Below the pieces are notes generated by a model. That model did no database searches. It was not told the origin of the DNA and worked only from the letters and a program-made list of their open reading frames with translations. The position numbers and the translations under genes were made by a program. Below are positions 1 to 4,539 of a stretch of DNA of 8,423 bases, piece after piece. This DNA is from Oscillospiraceae bacterium (lineage in GTDB: Bacteria > Bacillota > Clostridia > Oscillospirales > Ruminococcaceae), in assembly GCA_017544185.1 (NCBI GenBank), contig JAFYEQ010000245.1, positions 1-8,423 of the forward strand, read 5' to 3'. Positions within the stretch are counted from its first letter, which is position 1. Each line of letters opens with the position of its first letter.

Positions 1-76
1 ATCACGATATATTATACCACACCTCTCCTCAAAATGCAATAGGTTACCAAAATTTGGCCAGGCTGAGCCTGCACCC

Positions 77-214
77 ATTTTGTTGATGTTTGCTTGTGAG
101 GCCTTTCATCTGTGGCTCGGGCCGGCGGTGCCATGTCGGCTGTTCCGATGGAAGGAACAGCCGACCGGCCATCTCGTTGATCTTTGCATATGGGACCTTT
201 TATTTGCGGCTCGG
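77..214. repeat. Degenerate direct repeat, two 44-bp units 94 bp apart
   Basis: Bases 77-120 and 171-214 align without gaps at roughly 34 of 44 positions. Both share the cores GTTGAT, TTTGC and GGCTCGG. The spacer between the units holds the hairpin at 135-165. A possible weaker third copy begins near 215 (GTTTATTTGTGATCAGG). The function is unknown; it could be a decayed tandem duplication of intergenic sequence. Confidence 0.5.
135..165. repeat. Perfect 12-bp inverted repeat (hairpin)
   Basis: The arms GTCGGCTGTTCC (135-146) and GGAACAGCCGAC (154-165) are exact reverse complements around a 7-nt loop. No T-tract follows on either strand, so an intrinsic terminator is not well supported. It sits in the spacer of the 77-214 direct repeat. 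It may be a dispersed intergenic palindrome. Confidence 0.6.
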
Positions 215-233
215 TAACGTTTATTTGTGATCA

Positions 234-260
234 GGGCGGACACGTAGGTCCGCCCCTACG
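234..260. repeat. GGGCGGAC...GTCCGCCCCTACG intergenic palindrome
   Basis: GGGCGGAC (234-241) and GTCCGCCC (248-255) form an 8-bp perfect stem with a 6-nt loop, followed by CTACGGG. Short palindromes of the form GTAGGGGCG(N)CGCCC are common between genes in gut and rumen bacteria, and this one fits that style from memory. Whether it is multicopy in this genome cannot be seen from one copy here. Confidence 0.5.
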
Positions 261-297
261 GGATGATCCCCCACCCATAAATAGACCGTCCCCATTA

Positions 298-367
298 TCT
301 CAACTCTCAACTCTCCACTTTCAACGCTGTCGCAGCTCTCAACTCTCCCGCAACTCCTGACTCCTGG
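298..367. repeat. Pyrimidine-rich AACTCTC short tandem tract
   Basis: This stretch is built from irregular copies of (T/C)CTCAACTCTC (from 298, again around 336-347), with the looser variants CACTTTCAACGCTG, CGCAACTCCTG and ACTCCTGG. Read on the minus strand it is a GAGAGTTGAGA tract lying downstream of the 3D gene. A sequence of the same kind, in the same orientation relative to its upstream gene, lies at 3362-3391. It is a dispersed low-complexity repeat of unknown role. Confidence 0.55.
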
Positions 368-392
368 ATCCTGACTTGTCTTATAAAGACCG

Positions 393-421
393 CATCCCCC
401 GATGCTGTACATCGGGGGATG
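393..421 (-). terminator. Strong hairpin downstream of the 3D-domain gene
   Basis: CATCCCCCGATG (393-404) and CATCGGGGGATG (410-421) are exact 12-bp reverse complements around a 5-nt loop, 29 bases beyond the stop codon of the minus-strand 3D gene. Reading on the minus strand, the bases after the stem are not a clean T-run, so it may be a non-canonical terminator or a 3'-end protecting stem. The core ATCCCCCGATG recurs in the hairpin at 1874-1910, so it may instead be a dispersed palindromic element. Confidence 0.5.
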
Positions 422-449
422 AGTGTGTCTATGCGGATCGTATCATTCA

Positions 450-1184
450 TTATTCAACGGGAGCATTGAGGACGTATATGGATACGTTCTTGTTGCCCCA
501 CTGTATGCAGTCGTTGTATTCGCTCATGAACAAGTCTACGAGTATATCGTGTACCTTCACGGAATACCCGGTGTCTGCTGCGATGGCGTAGCCGTATACC
601 TGACCGTCATCGGCTACTATATAGAGCTGGCTGCCGTAGGGGATGATGTTGGGGTCTACTGCCACATATCCCTGGAATACGGTCTTGCCTGTGGACATGA
701 GAGCGGAGGGGCCTGCGGTATATGCACATGCTCTTCCGTGATGTACTGCGGTATAGTCGGTAGGGACACCGTTGGCATCGAAGTGGAGCCAGGAGGGCAC
801 CTCGAAGCGGGAGATCTGAGAGGGAGCGGCAGCCACTTCAGCGTTGAGGGCGGATGCCTTCTTCTCGGGATCTATGGGCACGGGCCTCTTCTCATCATCA
901 GCGGCTATCTTGCGCTGAGCGGCCTTGTCCTTGGCAGCGTTCTCGACTGCGGCGTTCTTGGCCTTGCGGCCCTTGTCGGCTTCCTCCTCTGCTATGTGAG
1001 CCTGTTCATCTCTGAAAGAGGACTCGGGATCGAATGAGGGAGCTGCGAATACTATCTCAGTCTGTTCAGTCTGCTCTGCGGATACGCTCTGAGCAGAAGG
1101 GGAGTTCACGTTAGAGGAAACTGCGGTGATGATCGCCAAAGCAGCGGCAGCGGCCACGGCTCTGACCAAGACCTGTTTGTTCAT
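450..1184 (-). CDS. Exported 3D-domain (double-psi beta-barrel) cell-wall protein
   Basis: A 244-residue protein. The start at 1184 is chosen because AGGAG lies 8 nt upstream and the signal sequence begins there (MNKQVLVRAVAAAA); an in-frame ATG at 1256 would add 24 unconvincing residues. Residues about 7-24 form a signal peptide or membrane anchor. Residues about 55-115 are rich in Lys, Ala and Glu and probably form a helical or coiled spacer. Residues about 150-243 form a 3D domain, named for three conserved aspartates, seen here in AVDP (D177), AADTG (D204) and VDLF (D217). This is the fold of Bacillus YabE/YocH and of RlpA/MltA-like enzymes, which act on peptidoglycan. No SH3, LysM or G5 domain is seen. 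The gene is monocistronic, facing away from the amidohydrolase unit, with a consensus promoter at 1316-1344. Lytic activity on peptidoglycan is inferred from the family. Confidence 0.88.
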   Translation of the reverse strand: MNKQVLVRAVAAAAALAIITAVSSNVNSPSAQSVSAEQTEQTEIVFAAPSFDPESSFRDEQAHIAEEEADKGRKAKNAAVENAAKDKAAQRKIAADDEKRPVPIDPEKKASALNAEVAAAPSQISRFEVPSWLHFDANGVPTDYTAVHHGRACAYTAGPSALMSTGKTVFQGYVAVDPNIIPYGSQLYIVADDGQVYGYAIAADTGYSVKVHDILVDLFMSEYNDCIQWGNKNVSIYVLNAPVE

Positions 1185-1309
1185 TATAGATTCTCCTATC
1201 GAATATTTACTATTCGTTATATCTTTCTCTCTATGATGCCTGCAGAACGACATCACATACTCGTTTGATCGTTTGTAATGATTACAAATTAGTTACGAGT
1301 TTCTCTGTT
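1185..1309 (-). promoter_or_regulatory. 5' untranslated leader of the 3D gene
   Basis: Given the promoter at 1316-1344, transcription should start near 1309, leaving a leader of about 125 nt. It contains the palindrome at 1272-1288 and, directly upstream of the ribosome binding site (CTCCT on the plus strand, 1193-1197), a 6-bp stem CGAATA (1200-1205)/TATTCG (1211-1216). I looked for a ydaO c-di-AMP riboswitch, common before wall hydrolases, and do not recognise its conserved elements. The start site is predicted only. Confidence 0.5.
1272..1288. promoter_or_regulatory. Candidate operator, 8-1-8 palindrome (Fur/PerR/Zur-like)
   Basis: TTTGTAAT-G-ATTACAAA is a perfect 8-1-8 inverted repeat. 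Its inner TTGTAAT-N-ATTACAA has the 7-1-7 form of Fur-superfamily boxes (PerR TTATAATNATTATAA, Zur-type GTAATNATTAC). It lies about 20-37 nt downstream of the predicted start of the 3D transcript, where a bound repressor could block transcription. A 1-nt spacer makes an RNA hairpin less natural than a DNA-binding site. The regulator is not in the window, so its identity is inference. Confidence 0.5.
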
Positions 1310-1315
1310 TTCGTA

Positions 1316-1344
1316 ATTATACCGTAATTTTTTCGTTCTGTCAA
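1316..1344 (-). promoter_or_regulatory. Consensus sigma-70/SigA promoter for the 3D gene
   Basis: On the minus strand this reads TTGACA, a 17-nt spacer, then TATAAT: both hexamers match consensus exactly with ideal spacing. The -35 is at 1344-1339 and the -10 at 1321-1316. The spacer contains an A-run. The only downstream minus-strand gene is the 3D protein at 450-1184. The strong promoter together with the downstream palindrome suggests high but repressible expression. Confidence 0.88.
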
Positions 1345-1799
1345 TCAAAGAGCGCAGTCTGTATTTTGTGAAGATCTGACAAATTTTTTTCGCGTTATGG
1401 GTGATAATGACGCTCAAGGTACCTTTTGAGGTGGCGTTAGCCCCTTTTTACCGATTTTTTTTGGGTAATTTTTACAAATCGGTTTTTTGTGCCCGAGAGG
1501 CCCCCGAAAATCATAGATAATACTATCTGTATGATCTAAAATCAGTCATATATACACATCGTAACGCCGAGATGTTAACATTCCCGTTATAATTGCGGTA
1601 AATATAACTAAAGGACCCTCGGGTGTGTTAAGAATTTTTATCCATATAGCCAAAGTTTTGAGCGGCATGGTCCATAACGCAGTTTTATTCGTATATTTAT
1701 GGGAGGACCGGGCTTTTTCTGCACCTGCAGGACCTGTCCGGACACTGTTCTCCGTTTACCGATACAACACTATTTTTGATGAAAAGATCGTGATCCCCC
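1345..1799. other. AT-rich gene-free region upstream of the amidohydrolase unit
   Basis: No convincing gene. A GTG-initiated 94-codon frame (1625-1909) has no recognisable domain and runs through the 1800-1828 promoter and the hairpins beyond it, so I reject it. The region has two hairpins oriented for plus-strand termination (1411-1439 and 1450-1488), a TATAAT at 1588-1593 without a good -35, and the palindromes CCTGCAGG (1724-1731) and TGTCCGGACA (1735-1744). Composition is more AT-rich than the genes either side until about 1700. Confidence 0.6.
1450..1488 (+). terminator. Possible intrinsic terminator with no gene upstream
   Basis: ACCGATTT (1450-1457) and AAATCGGT (1476-1483) are exact reverse complements, followed by a T-run to 1488. 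The 18-nt loop is long and T-rich. A second imperfect stem lies just before it: ACGC and CTCAA pair with TTGAG and GCGT across 1410-1437, followed by CCCCTTTTT. Both point right, yet no plus-strand gene precedes them, so they may end an untranslated RNA or be fortuitous. Confidence 0.35.
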
Positions 1800-1828
1800 T
1801 TGATTTATCCGCATATATATGGTATAAT
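1800..1828 (+). promoter_or_regulatory. Extended -10 promoter for the small membrane protein/amidohydrolase unit
   Basis: TTGATT (1800-1805), a 17-nt spacer and a perfect TATAAT (1823-1828), preceded by TG one base before the -10 (TGGTATAAT, extended -10). The predicted start is near 1835, giving a leader of about 185 nt before the first ribosome binding site. It is the best plus-strand promoter I find upstream of 2020. Confidence 0.72.
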
Positions 1829-1834
1829 CAATAC

Positions 1835-2019
1835 AGCGATGTTCCCCGCCTCTTAGGCGGCGGGTCCCATCTTGTCATCCATCGGGGGATAAGATCCCCC
1901 GATGGATGACGGCGAGCTCACGCTTGCCGCTGCTTTCTTGAAAGCTGCGCTTTGAACAACAGGAGCGACGAAACAGGGCCGGAGCCCGATAAAGATGATA
2001 AAGATACGGAGGCATTACC
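1835..2019 (+). promoter_or_regulatory. Long structured 5' leader of the amidohydrolase operon
   Basis: The untranslated leader holds three stems in order: CCCCGCC (1844-1850) with GGCGG-C-GG (1856-1863, one bulged C); the perfect 17-bp stem at 1874-1910; and shorter stems such as CTTTC/GAAAG near 1940 and GGGC/GCCC near 1977-1988. It ends with GGAGG at 2008-2012. No T-run follows the big stem, so a classical attenuator is not obvious. I do not recognise a known riboswitch class. It could be a regulatory RNA, a stability element or an inserted palindrome. Confidence 0.45.
1874..1910. repeat. Perfect 17-bp inverted repeat sharing its core with 393-421
   Basis: GTCATCCATCGGGGGAT (1874-1890) and ATCCCCCGATGGATGAC (1894-1910) are exact complements with a 3-nt loop AAG, making a very stable hairpin. 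The core CATCGGGGGAT/ATCCCCCGATG is identical to that of the hairpin at 393-421, though with swapped arm order. The two copies bracket the 3D gene and its regulatory region. This suggests a dispersed palindromic element rather than a gene-specific terminator. Confidence 0.65.
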
Positions 2020-2196
2020 ATGAACGACAAGAAGAACCATCTCCAGTACGACCCGAGAGCTATGCTCCGTGAAGGACTGCCTATATTCCTGGCTCTCTTT
2101 GCCTTCCTCGCATCCGCCAGCTATATAGTATACCGTATGGTATCCGATTACAACTATAACGCCCGCTGGAAGGACTACGACGAGTGCGGCATATGA
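2020..2196 (+). CDS. 58-residue single-pass membrane protein of unknown function
   Basis: A short gene with an excellent ribosome binding site (GGAGG at 2008-2012, 7 nt before ATG) encoding MNDKKNHLQY... to ...KDYDECGI. Residues 1-18 are hydrophilic and carry positive charges (K4, K5, R13, R17). Residues about 19-38 (LPIFLALFAFLASASYIVYR) form one transmembrane helix. Residues 39-58 are polar and rich in Tyr and Asp, with one Cys (C56). Charge distribution suggests N-in, C-out. It ends 28 nt before the amidohydrolase start, which has its own ribosome binding site, so the two are very likely co-transcribed. I do not recognise the family. The strong ribosome binding site, sensible topology and operon spacing argue that it is real. 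Confidence 0.7.
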   Translation: MNDKKNHLQYDPRAMLREGLPIFLALFAFLASASYIVYRMVSDYNYNARWKDYDECGI

Positions 2197-2224
2197 CCTG
2201 ACGGTCTGTATGTAAGGAGTTCCT

Positions 2225-3373
2225 ATGTACATATATAATGCGCATGTGGTGCCTGTCACCGCCGACCCTTTCGACGGGTATATAGAGATCGACGGGGCTA
2301 AGATCGCCGGCCTTGGCGAAGGTATGCCCCCCGAGGCCGCACCCGGGGACATAGACGCTCACGGGCACACTGTGATGCCCGGGCTCATAGACATACATAC
2401 TCATATGGGCTTCATAGGCGACGGAGGCGGACGCGAGAGCGACGACTTGAACGAGGGCAGCGACCCTGTCACGCCCCATCTCCGCGCTATCGACGGCATA
2501 AACATATACGACGGCTACTTCGGGGACGCCAGACGTGCCGGAGTGACCTCTGTGATCGCGGGAGCGGGCTCCCTCAACGCCATCGGCGGCACTATGGCCG
2601 CGTTCAAGACGGCGGGGCGCACCCCCGACGAAGCGCTGATACGCACTGCGGCGGTCAAGTTCGCTCTGGGCGAGAACCCCAAGTCCTACGCGGATCGCGA
2701 CGAGGAGCCCCAGACCCGCATGGCGATAGCCGCCCTGATACGCGATACTCTATTCAAGGCGAGGCAGTATGCCGAGCGCAAGGCTCAGGCGGAGGACACC
2801 TCCGATCTGCCCGACTTCGACCTGAAGTACGAGGCTCTGATCCCGCTGCTCTGCGGGGACATACGAGCGCATATACACTGCCATCGGGCAGACGATATAC
2901 TCACGGCTCTGCGCATATGCGATGAGTTCAGCCTGCGTCCGCTGCTGATACACTGCACCGAGGGACATCTGATCGCCGACGTGCTGGCTGAGCGGAAGGC
3001 CGAGGCTGTAGTAGGCCCCATACTCTGCGACAGGGGCAAGCCCGAGCTGGCTCACGCATCCTACGCCAATGCTGCGCGGCTCTACGAGAGCGGCGTATCC
3101 ATAGCTATATGCACCGACCATCCCGAGGTGATGATAGATATGCTCACCACCTCCGCGGCCCTCTGCGTCAAGCATGGGCTCCCCCATGATGCCGCAGTGG
3201 AGGCCATCACCATCAATGCCGCCCGTCTGGGGGACATCTCCGACAGGGTGGGATCTGTGGAGGTCGGCAAGGATGCGGATCTGATCATGATCGACGGCGA
3301 CATACTTGATATGGACACGAACATACTCATGACTATGGTAGACGGCAAGGCCGTATACAGAGTTGAGATATGA
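2225..3373 (+). CDS. Metal-dependent amidohydrolase (imidazolonepropionase-like family)
   Basis: A 382-residue cytoplasmic enzyme of the amidohydrolase superfamily, in the group of uncharacterised HutI-like hydrolases. The start is set by AAGGAG at 2214-2219. An N-terminal beta-sandwich piece (1-50) leads into the TIM barrel at MPGLIDIHTH with the metal-binding pair H58 and H60. Other likely metal or substrate residues are K145 in KFALGENPK, H216/H218/H220 in AHIHCH, H243 and H248 in IHCTEGH, and D298 in CTDHP. The C-terminus returns to the sandwich (VGKDADLIMIDGD). The segments GGGRESDD, DPVTPHLRAIDGIN and KFALGENPK recall a well-conserved Clostridia subfamily that is close to dipeptidases and imidazolonepropionase but has no assigned substrate. 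No hut genes are nearby, so histidine degradation is unsupported. The last codons and the stop lie in a GAGTTGAGA-type repeat. Confidence 0.85.
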   Translation: MYIYNAHVVPVTADPFDGYIEIDGAKIAGLGEGMPPEAAPGDIDAHGHTVMPGLIDIHTHMGFIGDGGGRESDDLNEGSDPVTPHLRAIDGINIYDGYFGDARRAGVTSVIAGAGSLNAIGGTMAAFKTAGRTPDEALIRTAAVKFALGENPKSYADRDEEPQTRMAIAALIRDTLFKARQYAERKAQAEDTSDLPDFDLKYEALIPLLCGDIRAHIHCHRADDILTALRICDEFSLRPLLIHCTEGHLIADVLAERKAEAVVGPILCDRGKPELAHASYANAARLYESGVSIAICTDHPEVMIDMLTTSAALCVKHGLPHDAAVEAITINAARLGDISDRVGSVEVGKDADLIMIDGDILDMDTNILMTMVDGKAVYRVEI

Positions 3374-3391
3374 GAGTTTAGAGTTGAGATG
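3362..3391 (+). repeat. GAGTTGAGA repeat overlapping the amidohydrolase stop codon
   Basis: AGTTGAGATATGAGAG followed by TTTAGAGTTGAGATG contains two copies of AGTTGAGAT (3362-3370 and 3382-3390). It resembles the reverse complement of the AACTCTC tract at 298-367. The first copy encodes the final residues VEI and leads into the TGA at 3371-3373. Confidence 0.5.
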
Positions 3392-3424
3392 CTACGATCC
3401 CTGCATCTTATGCGGCTATCGTAG
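3392..3424 (+). terminator. Imperfect hairpin after the amidohydrolase gene
   Basis: CTACGAT (3392-3398) pairs with ATCGTAG (3418-3424), and an inner GCAT/ATGC stem (3403-3406 with 3410-3413) closes a 3-nt loop, separated by a symmetrical 4x4 internal loop. No T-run follows, so termination efficiency is uncertain. It marks the end of the amidohydrolase unit and the start of the exported-protein genes. Confidence 0.35.
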
Positions 3425-3533
3425 GGTGAGATCGCATCCTGTGGAAGCCTTTGCCCCCAGCGCTTGGATTTGTTCATAGATGGTTCGGCGTTTGCCGAGA
3501 TCATACTGTTTGACGAGAATGGAGGTATCTGTC

Positions 3534-4388
3534 ATGAAAAGAACATACGGTATCGTTATCCTTATCCTGATAATGGTATTATCGGGGACATATGTTGTCG
3601 GTTCACCGTTCAACTATGTATCAGCGGCAACGGAAAAGCTCTCCGCACCAACAAATGTCAAAGTGGTCTCCCAGACCGACAGAGTAACTATCTCGTGGGA
3701 TGGTGTGCCCGGGGCGGCCGGTTATAGGCTATGGATCTACGACCCTATAGCACAGGTCTGGGGCAAAGCTAATAAAGTTGGCTTAGACGGATCAAATAGT
3801 ATTACTGTGAAAGATCTGTTCCCGGATACGACCTATTTCTTCAGGATCGCTGCCGTAGATAAAACAGGCATTATCGGAGACAAAAAGCAATTCAAGGTAA
3901 AAACGCTGAGTCGATATGTGATAAGAAAAGCTCTTGAAGGAAAGATAAATAAAACGCTTTGTTCTTTGATGGTCGAGCCGGAAAAATATGCGAATAAAGA
4001 GTTTATAGATTACGGTAAATATGACATAACAAAGAGGTATATCAACAATGTAGATAAATTTGAAGATTGTGATCTAGTTACTGTAACATATTATTTTACG
4101 GAAGAAAATAAAGAAATATTCTTTAAGATCCAGGACGATATCTGGCTCAAAGCAAAAAAATATGAAAAAAAATCGTCTGAGTTACATTTCAGCTCTTATT
4201 CATGTTATTGGGGCTTTGAACTGGACGATGAAAAATACGACGGACCTATAGGAAACCGACGTTTTACATTGCGTGGCGAAGCTTATCAAGAAGGAATGGA
4301 AAAGGGAGATCCCAATAATAATTGGGGAGGACTGTGGGGATCCCCCAGCATGTACTACTATATCTTGACAATGACTTATTATAAGTGA
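3534..4388 (+). CDS. Secreted fibronectin type III protein with unrecognised C-terminal region
   Basis: A 284-residue exported protein. The start at 3534 is set by GGAGG at 3521-3525 (8 nt spacing) and by the signal peptide; the upstream in-frame ATG at 3480 lacks support. Residues 1-31 are a Sec signal peptide, likely cut near VSAA. Residues about 36-125 form a fibronectin type III domain (APTNVKVVSQ, VTISWDGVPGAAGYRLWIYD, PDTTYFFRIAAVD), with the expected core W55, Y64 and Y101. Residues 126-284 match nothing I recognise; they are charged, aromatic-rich and end in a Trp/Gly/Tyr-rich segment. No sortase motif, dockerin or membrane anchor is seen, so it is probably released or wall-associated. 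GC falls from 38/60 at 3661-3720 to 16/60 at 4021-4080, so the C-terminal half is compositionally foreign. FN3 modules often space or bind in polysaccharide-active proteins; a role beside GH26 is only suggested. Confidence 0.82.
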   Translation: MKRTYGIVILILIMVLSGTYVVGSPFNYVSAATEKLSAPTNVKVVSQTDRVTISWDGVPGAAGYRLWIYDPIAQVWGKANKVGLDGSNSITVKDLFPDTTYFFRIAAVDKTGIIGDKKQFKVKTLSRYVIRKALEGKINKTLCSLMVEPEKYANKEFIDYGKYDITKRYINNVDKFEDCDLVTVTYYFTEENKEIFFKIQDDIWLKAKKYEKKSSELHFSSYSCYWGFELDDEKYDGPIGNRRFTLRGEAYQEGMEKGDPNNNWGGLWGSPSMYYYILTMTYYK

Positions 4389-4404
4389 TGGGGATGGGCT
4401 TATC

Positions 4405-4445
4405 GGTATGGTAACATGTTATTTTCATGAGATACCATATCATTT
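4405..4445 (+). terminator. Probable terminator hairpin after the FN3 gene
   Basis: GGTATGGTA (4405-4413) pairs with TACCATATC (4433-4441) with one G-T pair, and an inner CATG/CATG stem surrounds the loop TTATTTT. It is followed by ATTTTAG, a weak T-run. It lies 16 bases after the FN3 stop and about 100 bases before the GH26 start, so it plausibly separates the two transcripts. Confidence 0.45.
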
Positions 4446-4539
4446 TAGCCATCTGCGGTATGCGGCTGCATTGCAACAGAAAACAGCAGTAGCTATCCCC
4501 TACGGCACACAGACCCGATGACGCGAAGACGAGGTATGC

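Larger units (their letters stand above)
1..449. other. Gene-free, repeat-rich intergenic region
   Basis: I find no credible coding sequence here. The short frames have no ribosome binding site and read through the hairpins listed separately. The region contains a degenerate direct repeat (77-214), a 12-bp hairpin (135-165), a GGGCGGAC hairpin (234-255), a pyrimidine-rich AACTCTC tract (298-367) and a strong hairpin just past the 3' end of the 3D gene (393-421). This density of unrelated short repeats is typical of long intergenic regions in gut Firmicutes. The left part probably belongs to the flank of a gene outside the window. Confidence 0.7.

Noticed and set aside
423..1037. 204-codon plus-strand frame opposite the 3D gene
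   Set aside because: The minus strand has a perfect promoter, ribosome binding site, signal peptide and 3D motifs; this Gly/Leu-rich frame is the complement shadow.
1185..1309. ydaO-type c-di-AMP riboswitch before the wall protein
   Set aside because: The leader is short and AT-rich and I cannot find the conserved ydaO elements.
1625..1909. 94-codon plus-strand frame beginning with GTG
   Set aside because: No recognisable domain, a marginal upstream AAGGA only, and the frame runs through the 1800-1828 promoter and both strong hairpins, so it is most likely chance.
4474..4502. TTGCAA-17 nt-TATCCC as a GH26 promoter
   Set aside because: Only four and three matches to the consensus hexamers; too weak to call without start-site data.
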